Shown: positions 8,167-17,796, counted from the stretch's first letter. The stretch: 64,000 nt of DNA from Mollicutes bacterium (GCA_003568315.1 PWYL01000036.1:23536-87535); one strand, 5' to 3'. Program-made: numbers and translations. Notes: generated from the sequence alone by a model not told the origin.

Positions 8167-9391
8167 CAAGGGCCTCCTTGATCCGCCCGATGATCGTCAA
8201 TTCGTCCCAAGTGTCCTTGGCGACGGTGACATCGGCGTATTTCTCGTAGAGACATTGGCGCTTGTGTTTCAGTTCTTTGAGATCCGCCATGTCTTCGATG
8301 AGCGGGCGGTTCTTCAGATTCTTTGCGGTGAGGATGCTCTCATCGAGGTCGAGAAACACCAACACGCCGTTTTGTTTCAAAGCGAGCATCGCTTTTTCAT
8401 CTTCGACGATGCCGCCGCCGGGGGCGATCCATTGGCCGTGTCCCTTCGCGATTTCAATAACCTTTTCCCTTTCAAGTTTCCGGAAGGCCTTTTCCCCTTT
8501 CATGCGAAAGATGTTCTCGACGGATGTCCCTTGCTGTTTCTCGATCGTTTTGTCGATGTCGATGAAGGGTTTTTCCGTCTCTTTGGCCAACCGGAGGCCG
8601 TAATGGGTCTTTCCCGCGAAAGGCAGTCCGATGAGTGCGATGTTTTGGAAACGTTTCTCGAACTCTTTCAGAGCGCTCAGGATATCCGACTCATCGAGTA
8701 TTTCACCGAAGAAGAGCGCTTGGCTCTCTGCCGCCTGGCGGACAAGCATCTCCAATCCGTTGTGAATTCGTTTTCCGGCGGCTTCGGCTTTTTGGAGGAG
8801 ACGGGTTTTCAAGGGATTGTAGACGACATCGAAGACGAGCGTCAGTTCCGGGAGACGTTCAAAGTCGACGGGAAGGACGGCTTCGTTATCCGGATACATG
8901 CCGACAGGTGTCGTGTTGATGAGAACGCCGTAAGAACCCTCGAGTTCGTCAAGGGGGTATTCTCCGGCTTGCGGTCTCCTTGCGAAAACATCCACTCCGG
9001 CGTACCCGCACGTCTCGAGAGCGCATTTTGTCGATCGCATGGTGGCGCCGTTTCCCATGATTGCCACTTTGGTCGGATCCCGGGGGAAATGGCGACGGAT
9101 GAGAGATTCCAAGGCGAGATAATCGGTGTTATACCCCTTGAGTTTGCCGTTTTCCCGGATGACGGTGTTGACGATTCCGGTTTTCTTCGCCGTTTCATCG
9201 AGTTCGTCGAGGGAGGACATCACGTTTTTCTTGTAGGGGTGTGTCACGTTTAGGCCCCGGAAGGATTTCACTTGCAAGAAGGATTTCACATCAGCTGTTT
9301 CATAGAGGTGATAGGTCATGCCTTCTCGGAAATGCTCGTGAATGGTCTTGGAGAAACTGTGGGAAAGCGATTTTCCCAATAATCCATACAT
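8147..9391 (-). CDS. aroE-aroK: Fused shikimate dehydrogenase - shikimate kinase
   Basis: One protein of 414 residues carrying two consecutive shikimate-pathway steps. Residues 1 to about 245 are AroE: GKSLSHSFS binds shikimate, NVTHPYKK holds the catalytic lysine, GYNTDY the catalytic aspartate, GNGATMRS is the nucleotide loop, and NTTPVGMYP is typical. Residues from about 248 are AroK: P-loop GLPFAGKTHYG, FIDIDKTIE, FRKLEREKV, IAPGGGIV and the lid region KNLKNRPLI. Start ATG 9391 follows GAGGTG at 7 bases; a GTG at 9406 is too close to that site. There is no stop or gap between the domains. Confidence 0.95.
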   Translation of the reverse strand: MYGLLGKSLSHSFSKTIHEHFREGMTYHLYETADVKSFLQVKSFRGLNVTHPYKKNVMSSLDELDETAKKTGIVNTVIRENGKLKGYNTDYLALESLIRRHFPRDPTKVAIMGNGATMRSTKCALETCGYAGVDVFARRPQAGEYPLDELEGSYGVLINTTPVGMYPDNEAVLPVDFERLPELTLVFDVVYNPLKTRLLQKAEAAGKRIHNGLEMLVRQAAESQALFFGEILDESDILSALKEFEKRFQNIALIGLPFAGKTHYGLRLAKETEKPFIDIDKTIEKQQGTSVENIFRMKGEKAFRKLEREKVIEIAKGHGQWIAPGGGIVEDEKAMLALKQNGVLVFLDLDESILTAKNLKNRPLIEDMADLKELKHKRQCLYEKYADVTVAKDTWDELTIIGRIKEALDAYFDS

Positions 9392-9402
9392 CCTGGGACA
9401 CC

Positions 9403-9648
9403 TCACTTTTGCAAACGACGGCTCTGGGCGAAAACCTCGGAATAGACCTCTCTCAGACCATCACTGTAACGGTATGCGCCTATTCTATCATAGATTTCCC
9501 TTTCGCGCTTCACATCCCGCACGGGCATGTTTCTCTCCCGTTTCCCAGCGCCGATCTCTTCAGCAATCGCGAAACGTTCTTCCAAAGCGGAAAGGATGGT
9601 ATCGTCCAACTTGTCGATGCGAGTGCGGAGTCCGTTCATCTTGTCCAT
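9403..9648 (-). CDS. Chorismate mutase, AroQ class (monofunctional)
   Basis: Converts chorismate to prephenate, committing flux to phenylalanine and tyrosine. 81 residues, all helical, of the short AroQ type. Visible pattern: LRTRIDKLDDTILSALEER, then IGAGKRERNMPVRDVKRE, in which arginine, lysine and the aspartate before KRE are the usual active-site positions. Start ATG 9648 follows AAGGAGGG. It overlaps the end of aroC by 13 bp and is followed 11 bp later by aroE-aroK. No prephenate dehydratase or dehydrogenase lies in the operon, so those must be encoded elsewhere or be absent. Confidence 0.88.
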   Translation of the reverse strand: MDKMNGLRTRIDKLDDTILSALEERFAIAEEIGAGKRERNMPVRDVKREREIYDRIGAYRYSDGLREVYSEVFAQSRRLQK

Positions 9649-10724
9649 TCCCGACCCTCCTTCCGGATGGTGAATTCCAGCACGCAATAATAAGCGAGCG
9701 CGTTCACGACGGGTAGTGCCCGGGGCAGCAGGCAGGCATCGTGCCGTTTCGAGCTCTTGATAATCGTGTTTTTGCCATTCTCCATGTTGATGGAGTGTTG
9801 TTCCATGGTGATGGAAGGCGTCGGTTTGAAGGCCGTTTGGAAGATGACAGGCGCACCGGTCGAAAGACCGCCGAGAATGCCGCCGGCATCGTTCTTTGTG
9901 AATGTGACGCGAGAACCCTTGTACCGCAAGGGGTCGTTCACCTCGCTGCCCGTGCGCCGGGCGGCGGTGAACCCCAATCCGAAAGAGACCCCCTTGACAC
10001 CGGGGATGGCAAAGAGCAGATGCGAAAGGAGACTTTCGAACGAATCGAAGAACGGTTCACCGAGAGCGGTGTCGTGACCGATGATGGCGGTCTCGGCGAT
10101 ACCGCCGACACTGTCGCCCGCTTCATGCGCTTTGCGGATTTGTTCTCGGAAACGGTCGGCATCATCCGGATTGATAACCGGGAAATCGCTTGACAAAAGC
10201 CTATGTAATGTCTCGCTATCCGGAGGAGAATCGAGGAATGATCCCCCCTCGAGGGTATGGATCCCCTTGATGTGGGAGGCCACGGTGACACCCCGCTTGG
10301 CGAGGATCGTTTCCGAGACGGCACCCAATAGCACCAACGGGGCCGTCAACCGGCCGGAGAAATGACCGCCGCCGCGGTGATCGGGGTTTCCCCGGGCCTT
10401 GAGATAAGCGGTGTAGTCCGCATGAGACGGACGTATGCGTCCTTTGACATATTCGGTTGCATCGGCGGCGCTGTTCTCGATGAAGAATGTGAGTGGCGCT
10501 CCCGTGGTGATGCCTTCATGGAGTCCGCTCAGGATGTCGTAGCGGTCCTTTTCCCGCCTCTTTGTGGCAAAGGGCTGCTTCGGGCGCCTTGTTTCGAGCA
10601 ATTCATCGAGCCTGTCCTTCTCAATCGTGATTCCCGGGGGGAGATTGTGGATTGTGACACCCACCCCGGGACCGTGGCTCTCGCCGAAAAGACTCACTTC
10701 TATAGCTTTCCCGAATGTACTCAT
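9636..10724 (-). CDS. aroC: Chorismate synthase
   Basis: Last step to chorismate; needs reduced FMN. 362 residues, normal length. Family signatures are present in order: FGESHGPGVGVTIHNLPPG near the N-terminus, RPSHADYTAYLKARGN, the histidine-rich DHRGGGHFSGRLTA, GVSFGLGF, NDAGGILGGLSTG, and a C-terminal RHDACLLPRALPV. The start overlaps the aroB stop by 4 bp (ATGA). The C-terminus EGREWTR overlaps the chorismate mutase start. Confidence 0.97.
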   Translation of the reverse strand: MSTFGKAIEVSLFGESHGPGVGVTIHNLPPGITIEKDRLDELLETRRPKQPFATKRREKDRYDILSGLHEGITTGAPLTFFIENSAADATEYVKGRIRPSHADYTAYLKARGNPDHRGGGHFSGRLTAPLVLLGAVSETILAKRGVTVASHIKGIHTLEGGSFLDSPPDSETLHRLLSSDFPVINPDDADRFREQIRKAHEAGDSVGGIAETAIIGHDTALGEPFFDSFESLLSHLLFAIPGVKGVSFGLGFTAARRTGSEVNDPLRYKGSRVTFTKNDAGGILGGLSTGAPVIFQTAFKPTPSITMEQHSINMENGKNTIIKSSKRHDACLLPRALPVVNALAYYCVLEFTIRKEGREWTR

Positions 10725-11737
10725 GAGGGGCCTCCTTTGGGAATCCTTTTCAAGAAATCATTGAAACTCAACCGCTTCAAAAAGCCATTTCCCGGTTCTT
10801 CGACGTCGGCTAGCACATAGATATCATCTTTGCGACGTTTCTTGTCCTGGCGGAGGAAAGGTGCCAACTCTTCTTTATCGTAGGGAATGTCCTTGTCCAG
10901 ACCGAAAGAGGCCAACACCTTTTCCAGATCTTTCCAAAAAGGCTTGTCTTTGGCCATGAGGCGCATCCCGAAGGCGACACACTCCCCATGGAGGAAAGCC
11001 CCCGCATGAAGGTGTTCGAGGGCGTGAGCGATGGTGTGGCCGTAATTCAAGAGAGCGCGTCCCCCTCGGTCGCAAGGGTCATTTTCCACGATATCGCGCT
11101 TCAGTTCCACAGCTTTCTTGATCAGATGCGCATCGCGCAGCGAGACGGTTTCTCGTTTCAAACGGTCGAAAAGCCCCGCGTCTTTCAAGAGGGCGATTTT
11201 CACAATCTCCGCCATACCGCTGGCAAGTTCCCTTTCCGGGAGGCTTTCCAGGGTAGATGTATCGGCAACGACAGCCTCCGGGGTGTAGAAGGTCCCGATG
11301 GCGTTTTTAGACCGGCTCGTGTTCAAAGCGAATTTGCCCCCGACAGAGGCGTCCGCCATGGCGATAAGACTCGTGGGCAGAAGCAACAACCGCACTCCCC
11401 GCTTGTAGGTCGCCGCCACAAAACCGGCAAGGTCGTTCACCATGCCGCCGCCCAAAGCCACGATTCTTCCCTCGCGCGGCATTTTTTCTTCTTGGAGGGC
11501 ATCGATGATAAGCTCATACGTGTGAATCGTTTTGGAGGCTTCGCCGGCGGTGACCGTGAAACGGCCGCTGGACGAAAGATTTTTCTCAACGGAACGGATG
11601 AAGGAAGAGGGAATGTTCCCATCGACGATTAGGAAGGAAGGAACGTCGCTGTCCACGAGTTCATCCAGTTTGGCGAGGAGTCCTTCGCCGATATGATACG
11701 CATAGTCGCTTTGAAGTCCCTTTATGGTCGTTTTCAA
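10721..11737 (-). CDS. aroB: 3-dehydroquinate synthase
   Basis: Second step of the shikimate pathway; an NAD- and metal-dependent cyclisation of DAHP. 338 residues. Motifs: LALGGG-like ALGGGMVNDLAGFVAATYKRG (NAD binding and active site), LPTSLIAMADASVGGKFALN, the substrate segment SGMAEIVK, and the metal histidines in LNYGHTIAHALEHL and FLHGECVAFGM. It overlaps both neighbours by 4 bp. The C-terminal region DKKRRKDDIYVLADVEEPG matches the usual family ending. Confidence 0.96.
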   Translation of the reverse strand: MKTTIKGLQSDYAYHIGEGLLAKLDELVDSDVPSFLIVDGNIPSSFIRSVEKNLSSSGRFTVTAGEASKTIHTYELIIDALQEEKMPREGRIVALGGGMVNDLAGFVAATYKRGVRLLLLPTSLIAMADASVGGKFALNTSRSKNAIGTFYTPEAVVADTSTLESLPERELASGMAEIVKIALLKDAGLFDRLKRETVSLRDAHLIKKAVELKRDIVENDPCDRGGRALLNYGHTIAHALEHLHAGAFLHGECVAFGMRLMAKDKPFWKDLEKVLASFGLDKDIPYDKEELAPFLRQDKKRRKDDIYVLADVEEPGNGFLKRLSFNDFLKRIPKGGPS

Positions 11738-13005
11738 GCGATATCACCTCTCTTCACGATAGAAAGGTTCGCGCCCAAAGACGCGAGGTCGCGGAAAAAG
11801 GCGGGGTAGGACTTGTGCACCGCTTCCGCATGAAGTATGTGCACGGGGCCTTTCGCCATGGTTCCCGCTATGGCCGCCAACATGACGAGACGGTGGTCGT
11901 CATGGCTCTCCACGGACGTCCCCGAAAACCTAGACACGGGTCCTCGGATACGGATGGAATCTTCTTCGACCACGATATCGACATGCAGGCTTCTCATGAG
12001 CTCCAAAATGCTTGCGACACGGTCGCTTTCCTTGTATCGCAGTCTTTTCGCGTTTTGGAGGATGCTCTCTCCTTCCGAGAACGAGGCAAGGAGCGCGAAA
12101 GCGAAAGCGAGATCGGGGTTGTCTTCGATATCGGCGATAAAAGCGGATGGGCGGGATGAACTGCTCCGGTAGCCTTCTTCCGTGTGGATGATCTTGCCCC
12201 CCGCGTCTCTGATGGTATCGATGATGCTTTTGTCCGCCTGCAAGGAGTCGCTCGCGAGCGGATGGACTTCAACACCTGCGCTACGCAGTCCGGCGACGAG
12301 AAAGAGCGAAGCCAGCGAGTAGTCACCCTCGATGGTTGTATCACGGGGTCGGAAGACTTGTGACGGCGGTACACGGAATCCGCCGTTCTGTTTGATGATT
12401 TTGACACCGGCATCTTCGAGCGTCTTGAGGGTGAGGTTGATGTAGGGTCGGGATGTGGGGTTTTCGATGCGGAGGGTGGATGTCTTGTCTAAAAAGGGGA
12501 GAACGAATAGGAGGCCGCTTGCGAATTGGGAGCCGAAACTGCCGTCGATCACGATGTCTCCCCCCGAGAGACCCGGACGGACGACGAGCATCCGGCCATC
12601 CCTCTCCAGGGATTCCGGGAAGAGCTCGACATAAGGTTTAAGAGGTCTATTGGCCAATGATTCGTCCATTTGGAAGGTGACATCGCCCCCCGTCAGCATC
12701 GCCAGGGGAATGGCGAAGCGCAAGGAAGAAGCCGAGGCTTTGACATCTATGGGTCTTTTCGGGGGTCGCGGGCGACCGACACCCTTCACACGCAGTCGGC
12801 CGTCCTTGATTTTCCATGAGGCGCCGAAGGCCTTCAAGACGTTGAGGGTGGCCAGGATGTCGTCGCTTTCCACAAACGGGAAGATGACACTCGTCCCACG
12901 GGACAACAATGCCGAAAAGAGCGCCCGGTGCAACAGGCTTTTCGAGGGAGGGACACGGACGCGTCCCTGGAGTCTGGATGGGTGGACGAACACATCGTAC
13001 GCCAT
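11734..13005 (-). CDS. aroA: 3-phosphoshikimate 1-carboxyvinyltransferase (EPSP synthase)
   Basis: Sixth step of the pathway; adds the enolpyruvyl group to shikimate-3-phosphate. 423 residues. Substrate motifs PPSKSLLHRALF near residue 19 and a GDYSLASLFL-type second-domain motif are seen, together with RYKESDRVASI and DDHRLVMLAAIAG. The first half lacks the common LGNAGTA string and has ASASSLRFAIPLAM in that position, so this is a divergent EPSP synthase. It is first in the operon, downstream of the aro promoter, and overlaps aroB by 4 bp. Confidence 0.93.
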   Translation of the reverse strand: MAYDVFVHPSRLQGRVRVPPSKSLLHRALFSALLSRGTSVIFPFVESDDILATLNVLKAFGASWKIKDGRLRVKGVGRPRPPKRPIDVKASASSLRFAIPLAMLTGGDVTFQMDESLANRPLKPYVELFPESLERDGRMLVVRPGLSGGDIVIDGSFGSQFASGLLFVLPFLDKTSTLRIENPTSRPYINLTLKTLEDAGVKIIKQNGGFRVPPSQVFRPRDTTIEGDYSLASLFLVAGLRSAGVEVHPLASDSLQADKSIIDTIRDAGGKIIHTEEGYRSSSSRPSAFIADIEDNPDLAFAFALLASFSEGESILQNAKRLRYKESDRVASILELMRSLHVDIVVEEDSIRIRGPVSRFSGTSVESHDDHRLVMLAAIAGTMAKGPVHILHAEAVHKSYPAFFRDLASLGANLSIVKRGDIA

Positions 13006-13043
13006 GGATGATCCCTTCTTTCACCAGCCGTCTTCTTGGTTTC

Positions 13044-13049
13044 ATTATA
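13044..13049 (-). promoter_or_regulatory. -10 box of the aro operon promoter
   Basis: A consensus TATAAT on the minus strand lies about 38 bp before the aroA start codon. I see no good -35 at 17 bp. It is divergent from the fhs promoter, the two cores being about 50 bp apart. Confidence 0.55.
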
Positions 13050-13094
13050 CACCAAGGGAACCTTGAGAGATAGGGGCGGGACGGCAACGAGTTG

Positions 13095-13123
13095 TTGAAT
13101 TTGCACATCTTTTGTGTGATAAT
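13095..13123 (+). promoter_or_regulatory. Promoter of fhs, extended -10 type
   Basis: TTGAAT (13095-13100), a 17-bp spacer, then GATAAT (13118-13123) preceded by TGT as an extended -10. The leader to the fhs start is about 50 nt. No riboswitch-like structure is evident in it. Confidence 0.7.
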
Positions 13124-13179
13124 AGAAAAAGAGTGATTTAGAAAGCGTATACATATTCTCATTAATGGAGGTACGACCC

Positions 13180-14853
13180 ATGGTCAACAATGATTTGAAA
13201 ATCGCACAACAAGCCTCGATGAAAGACATCGGCGAAATCGCCGAACAGATCGGTCTTGAAGAGAAGGACATCGAGCGTTACGGCAACTACAAGGCCAAAG
13301 TCAAACTCGAGGCGCTGGAACGCCACAAGCACAAAAAGGACGGGAAAGTGATACTGGTCTCGGCCATCACCCCGACCCCCGCCGGCGAAGGGAAGTCCAC
13401 GACGACCGTCGGATTGGGGCAAGCCTTCGGCAAACTGGGAAAAAACGCCATCATCGCCCTCAGAGAACCCTCTTTCGGCCCTGTCATGGGCGTAAAGGGC
13501 GGTGCCGCCGGCGGCGGCCACGCCCAAGTCGTGCCGATGGAAGACATCAATCTGCATTTCACCGGTGACATCCACGCCGTGACCACGGCCACGAACGCTA
13601 TTGCAGCCATGATTGACAACCACATCCATCAAGGGAACGATTTGAACATCGACCCCCGCCGCATCACATGGAAACGCGCCCTCGACATGAACGACCGCGC
13701 CTTGCGCCAAGTCGTCGTGGGTCTCGGTGGTGTGGGCAACTCCATTCCCCGCGAAGACGGCTTCAACATCAGCGTCGCTTCCGAAATCATGGCGGTGCTC
13801 TGTCTCGCCCGCGACATCCATGACTTGAAAGAGCGCATCCGTCGCATCGTCATCGCCAACACCTACGACCGCAAGGTCGTCACCGTCGGCGATCTCGGTG
13901 CCGAAGGCGCCGTCACCCTCATTCTCCGCGATGCCGTCAAACCGAATCTCGTACAGACTCTAGAAAACACTCCGGCCCTCATGCATGGTGGACCGTTCGC
14001 CAACATCGCCCACGGATGCAACAGCATCATCGCCACCAACATGGGACGGAAGCTCGCCGACTACTGCATCACCGAAGCGGGCTTCGGGGTGGACCTCGGT
14101 GCTGAGAAGTTCTGCAATATCAAGAGTCGCCAGGCCGGCTTCGAGCCGAGCGCCGTGGTAATCGTCGCCACGATCCGCGCTTTGAAAATGCATGGCGGCG
14201 TGAAGAAGGCCAGCCTCGGCGAAGAGAACGTCGAAGCCCTGAAAAAGGGCATAGAGAACCTCGAGAAACACATCGAGACCATGCAAGCCTTCAACCTTCC
14301 CCATGTCGTCGCCATCAACCCCTTCGTCAACGACACCGATGAAGAAATCAAGGCTCTCACCGAATGGCTCGAAGAGAACGACCATCCCTATTCGCTCAGC
14401 GAAGTCTGGGCGAAAGGCGGCGAAGGAGCCGTCGATCTCGCCGAAAAGGTCCTCGCCCGTATCGAAGGGAACACCCGGAAATTCAAACGCTTCTATGAAG
14501 ATGACGACTCGCTCGAAAAGAAGATCGAATCCATCGCCAAGACGGCCTATGGCGCCAAAGATGTCAACTATACCAAGAAAGCGAAAAACCAGCTGCGCCG
14601 CTACAAGCGTGAAGGTTGGGACAATCTTCAGGTGTGCATGGCGAAGACCCAGCTTTCGTTGTCGGATGATCCCAAGGAGCAGGGACGTCCCCGTGACTTC
14701 ACCATCACCGTCCGCGAATTGAGCCCCTCCATCGGTGCCGGCTTCATTGTCGCGCTCACCGGTGACATGATGACCATGCCCGGCCTACCCAAGCGGCCGG
14801 CGGCCATGGACATGGATATCGACGACGAAGGGAACGCCAAAGGTCTCTTCTGA
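13180..14853 (+). CDS. fhs: Formate-tetrahydrofolate ligase
   Basis: ATP-dependent activation of formate to 10-formyl-tetrahydrofolate. Start ATG 13180 follows GGAGGT (13166-13171); an upstream ATG at 13165 overlaps that site. 557 residues, full length. P-loop [11 protein letters not shown] near residue 65, then the family signatures [18 protein letters not shown] and [12 protein letters not shown]. The C-terminal [31 protein letters not shown] is also typical. It heads a cluster with folD and glyA, which use the product in one-carbon metabolism. It can run toward formate assimilation or, in reverse, toward ATP from formyl-folate. Confidence 0.98.
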   Translation: MVNNDLKIAQQASMKDIGEIAEQIGLEEKDIERYGNYKAKVKLEALERHKHKKDGKVILVSAITPTPAGEGKSTTTVGLGQAFGKLGKNAIIALREPSFGPVMGVKGGAAGGGHAQVVPMEDINLHFTGDIHAVTTATNAIAAMIDNHIHQGNDLNIDPRRITWKRALDMNDRALRQVVVGLGGVGNSIPREDGFNISVASEIMAVLCLARDIHDLKERIRRIVIANTYDRKVVTVGDLGAEGAVTLILRDAVKPNLVQTLENTPALMHGGPFANIAHGCNSIIATNMGRKLADYCITEAGFGVDLGAEKFCNIKSRQAGFEPSAVVIVATIRALKMHGGVKKASLGEENVEALKKGIENLEKHIETMQAFNLPHVVAINPFVNDTDEEIKALTEWLEENDHPYSLSEVWAKGGEGAVDLAEKVLARIEGNTRKFKRFYEDDDSLEKKIESIAKTAYGAKDVNYTKKAKNQLRRYKREGWDNLQVCMAKTQLSLSDDPKEQGRPRDFTITVRELSPSIGAGFIVALTGDMMTMPGLPKRPAAMDMDIDDEGNAKGLF

Positions 14854-14873
14854 GTCTTATGGGAGATGATACC

Positions 14874-16367
14874 ATGAACGGATTCGACCGTTTCAAAGAA
14901 CTCCAGAAGAAACAGAAGGCATATCAACTCGTCTTGGGAATCGCCTCGTGGGATTCGAACACCGAAGCCCCCAAGGCGTGCTTCCCCTATCGTTCGGAGA
15001 TGCTTTCTCTCATCAGCGGTGAATACTACGCCCTTTCGACTTCCGAGGAGTACCAAGAGATCGTCAACGCACTCCATCAAGACCCGGAAGATCTGAGTGA
15101 GATCCAAAAGAAGGAAATCCGCAAGGCGAAAAAAGATATAGACAAGATCCTCCCTATTCCCCGGGAAGACTATGTGGAATACTCCCGACTCGTGAACCTC
15201 TCCCAGCGGGAGTGGGAAGAAGCGAAAGCGAAAGATGATTACGACCACTTCAAGCCGTATCTCGAAAAAATCATCGGTTTCCGGAAGAAGATGGCACACC
15301 AAAGGGACCCCGACGCACATCCCTACAATGTGTTCCTCGACGACTTCGAGGAAGGGATGGACATGGAAAAATACGACGGGTTCTTCCGCATCGTGAAGGA
15401 AGAAATCGCTCCTTTCGCGAAAGAGGTTCTCGCCGTGAAGGACGAAAAACCCCCTGAATTCATGGTGGCGACATACCCGCGAGACAAGCAGAAACAGTTC
15501 GTCGAATACCTCATGGATGTTCTCGCTTTCGACAAGAACCGGGGTCTTCTCAAGGAGAGTGTCCACCCCTTCACCTGGAACACCCACTCGAAGGATGTCC
15601 GTTTCACGGTCCGTTACCTCGAGAACTATCTCTTCTCATCGGTCTTCGCGGCCATTCACGAACTCGGCCACGCCCTCTACGAACAACAAGTCGACGAGAT
15701 GTTCGACATGACGAACCTGAAGAGCGGTGCTTCCATGGGTATGCACGAATCGCAGTCGCGTTTCTACGAGAACGTCGTCGGAAGGAGTCTTCCCTTCTGG
15801 GAGGCCCATCTTCCCAAACTGAAGAAGTTGTTCCCGCGCCAGCTCAAAGGGGTGGATGCGGAAGAGTTCTTCCGCGCCGCCAATCGTGTCGACGAGACCT
15901 TCATCCGGGTCGAGGCCGATGAACTGACCTATCCCTTGCACATTCTCATCCGCTATGAGATTGAACGGATGATCTTCGAGGGGCAAATCGATGTCGATGA
16001 CCTTCCCGCCATCTGGAACAAGAAGATGAAACAGTACTTGAACCTCGATGTCGAAAAGCCGAGCCAAGGCATCCTCCAGGATGTGCACTGGAGCACGGGC
16101 ATGTTCGGCTATTTTCCGACCTATGCGCTCGGAAGCGCCTATGCGGCCCAGATCTACTACACGATCAAAGAGGAGCTCGATTTCGAAAGACTCGTCCGCG
16201 AGGACGATATCGCCGAAATCAACCGCTTCCTCAAGGAGAAAGTGCATTGTTACGGGAAATCGAAGACACCGGAAGAAATTCTCGTCGCCTTGACGGGAGA
16301 ACCTTTCAATCCGCAATATTATGCACGTTATCTCAAAGAGAAATACCGCGATATCTATTTGAAATGA
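14874..16367 (+). CDS. Carboxypeptidase Taq, M32 metallopeptidase
   Basis: Zinc carboxypeptidase trimming C-terminal residues from peptides in the cytoplasm. Start ATG 14874 sits 7-8 bases after GGGAGA; an ATG at 14859 has no ribosome site. 497 residues, normal for the family. The zinc motif HELGH is near residue 262 (IHELGHALYEQ), the third ligand is in GMHESQSRFYENVVGR, and the M32 signatures HPFTWNTHSKDVRFT and IRVEADELTYPLHI are present. It lies between fhs and folD in the same direction, about 20 bp after fhs, and is probably cotranscribed though not functionally linked. Confidence 0.95.
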   Translation: MNGFDRFKELQKKQKAYQLVLGIASWDSNTEAPKACFPYRSEMLSLISGEYYALSTSEEYQEIVNALHQDPEDLSEIQKKEIRKAKKDIDKILPIPREDYVEYSRLVNLSQREWEEAKAKDDYDHFKPYLEKIIGFRKKMAHQRDPDAHPYNVFLDDFEEGMDMEKYDGFFRIVKEEIAPFAKEVLAVKDEKPPEFMVATYPRDKQKQFVEYLMDVLAFDKNRGLLKESVHPFTWNTHSKDVRFTVRYLENYLFSSVFAAIHELGHALYEQQVDEMFDMTNLKSGASMGMHESQSRFYENVVGRSLPFWEAHLPKLKKLFPRQLKGVDAEEFFRAANRVDETFIRVEADELTYPLHILIRYEIERMIFEGQIDVDDLPAIWNKKMKQYLNLDVEKPSQGILQDVHWSTGMFGYFPTYALGSAYAAQIYYTIKEELDFERLVREDDIAEINRFLKEKVHCYGKSKTPEEILVALTGEPFNPQYYARYLKEKYRDIYLK

Positions 16368-16379
16368 GGAGGTTTCTTC

Positions 16380-16901
16380 ATGGTTGACGAATATCACGAA
16401 GGTTTTCATGAACATGCCGAAGATTTCCTGCGCCAGCTTCCCAAAGGTGTGTTCATCACCACCAAGGACGCTGACGGCAGGGTGAACACGATGACCATCG
16501 CCTGGGGACACATCGGTGTCATCTGGGGGCGGCCCGTCTTCATCGCCTATGTCCGGTATTCACGTTATACCTATGACCTTTTGGTCAATGCCGAGGACTA
16601 CACGATCAACGTTCCGAAGGAAGGCACCATGAAAAAGGAACTCGCCCTTTGCGGAACGAAGTCCGGACGTGACATCGACAAGTTCGAAAAGGCTTCACTG
16701 AAGCTCGCTCCGGCACGGAAGGTCCAAAGTCCCATCATCGCCGAGTGCGCTCTGCAGTATGAATGCAAGATGCTCTACACCCAGACACAGGAACCGGCAC
16801 TGATTGACGACAAAGTCAAAGAACGCTACTATCCCACACACGACACCCACATCATGTTCTTCGGGGAGATCGTGGATTCGTATCTGACGGAAGGAGATTG
16901 A
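16380..16901 (+). CDS. Flavin reductase-like FMN-binding protein
   Basis: 173 residues of the flavin-reductase split-barrel fold (DIM6/NTAB type). Typical features are the opening LPKGVFITTKDADGRVNTMTIAWGHIG, the FMN-phosphate region RYSRYTYDLL, and NVPKEGTMKKELALCGTKSGRDIDKF, which is the usual family motif after the flavin site. Members reduce flavin with NAD(P)H or only store FMN; I cannot say which applies. AGGAGG precedes ATG 16380 and the gene ends 1 bp before folD, so it belongs to the fhs cluster. Confidence 0.82.
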   Translation: MVDEYHEGFHEHAEDFLRQLPKGVFITTKDADGRVNTMTIAWGHIGVIWGRPVFIAYVRYSRYTYDLLVNAEDYTINVPKEGTMKKELALCGTKSGRDIDKFEKASLKLAPARKVQSPIIAECALQYECKMLYTQTQEPALIDDKVKERYYPTHDTHIMFFGEIVDSYLTEGD

Positions 16902-16902
16902 A

Positions 16903-17763
16903 ATGGCAGCCAACATCATCGACGGAAAAAAACTCTCAAAAGACATCCGCAACAACGTGAAAGAACGTGTCGCTTCTTACAAGGAGAAATACGACAAGGT
17001 GCCCCACCTCGTCGTGGTTCTCGTCGGCGACAATCCCGCGAGCGTTTCCTATGTGACAAGAAAGAAACGTGATTGCGAGCGCGCCGGCATGAAAAGCACC
17101 ATCATCCGCAAAGACACCTCGATCACCGAAGAGGAACTCGTCGCCCTGATCGAGGAATTGAACGACGATAAGGACGTCCACGGCCTGCTCGTGCAGCTTC
17201 CGCTTCCCGACCACATCGACAAGAACCTCGTGATCAGGACCATAAGGAAAGACAAGGATGTGGACGGTTTCCACCCCTTGAACATCGCCGCAATCCATAC
17301 CGGGGAGAAAGGCATCGTGCCCGCGACCCCGAAAGGTGTCATGACCATGATCGAGAACGCCGGTATCGATGTCACGGGTATGGACGCGCTTGTCATCGGT
17401 ACCAGCAACATCGCCGGAAAACCCATCGGCATGCTGCTTGTGGATGCGAAAGCGACCGTGACCTATGCACATTCGAAAACACGCGATCTGAAAAAACACG
17501 CACAAGAAGCGGACCTCATCGTCAGCGCCGCCGGTGTCGTCAACCTCGTCACAGCCGACATGGTCAAAGACGGCGTCATCATCATCGATGTCGGCATCAA
17601 CCGCGTCGAGGGCAAACTGGTCGGTGATGTGGACTATGAGGGCCTTTTGGATAAAGCCTCCCACATCACCCCCGTACCCGGGGGTGTGGGTCCGATGACC
17701 ATCGCTTCGCTACTCGAGAACACCCTGGAATGTTTCGAGGATCTCGAAGGCATACGGGAATGA
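16903..17763 (+). CDS. folD: Bifunctional methylenetetrahydrofolate dehydrogenase / methenyltetrahydrofolate cyclohydrolase
   Basis: Interconverts 5,10-methylene-, methenyl- and 10-formyl-THF, linking fhs with glyA. 286 residues. The start is ATG 16903 after AAGGAGAT. Catalytic lysine and tyrosine lie in VSYVTRKKRDCERAG (YxxxK); other marks are GLLVQLPLPDHID, KDVDGFHPLNIA, the NADP-binding VIGTSNIAGKPIGMLL and the C-terminal TPVPGGVGPMTIASLLENT. All signatures are intact. A weak hairpin terminator follows. Confidence 0.98.
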   Translation: MAANIIDGKKLSKDIRNNVKERVASYKEKYDKVPHLVVVLVGDNPASVSYVTRKKRDCERAGMKSTIIRKDTSITEEELVALIEELNDDKDVHGLLVQLPLPDHIDKNLVIRTIRKDKDVDGFHPLNIAAIHTGEKGIVPATPKGVMTMIENAGIDVTGMDALVIGTSNIAGKPIGMLLVDAKATVTYAHSKTRDLKKHAQEADLIVSAAGVVNLVTADMVKDGVIIIDVGINRVEGKLVGDVDYEGLLDKASHITPVPGGVGPMTIASLLENTLECFEDLEGIRE

Positions 17764-17764
17764 A

Positions 17765-17796
17765 GTGAGTCGGCAGCGACTCGCTTTTCCTCTTTT
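17765..17796 (+). terminator. Terminator after folD
   Basis: GTGAGTCG and CGACTCGC pair around GCAG with one wobble, followed by TTTTCCTCTTTT. It separates folD from the next gene, which has a CATAAT box at 17812-17817, but partial read-through is likely. Confidence 0.6.
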
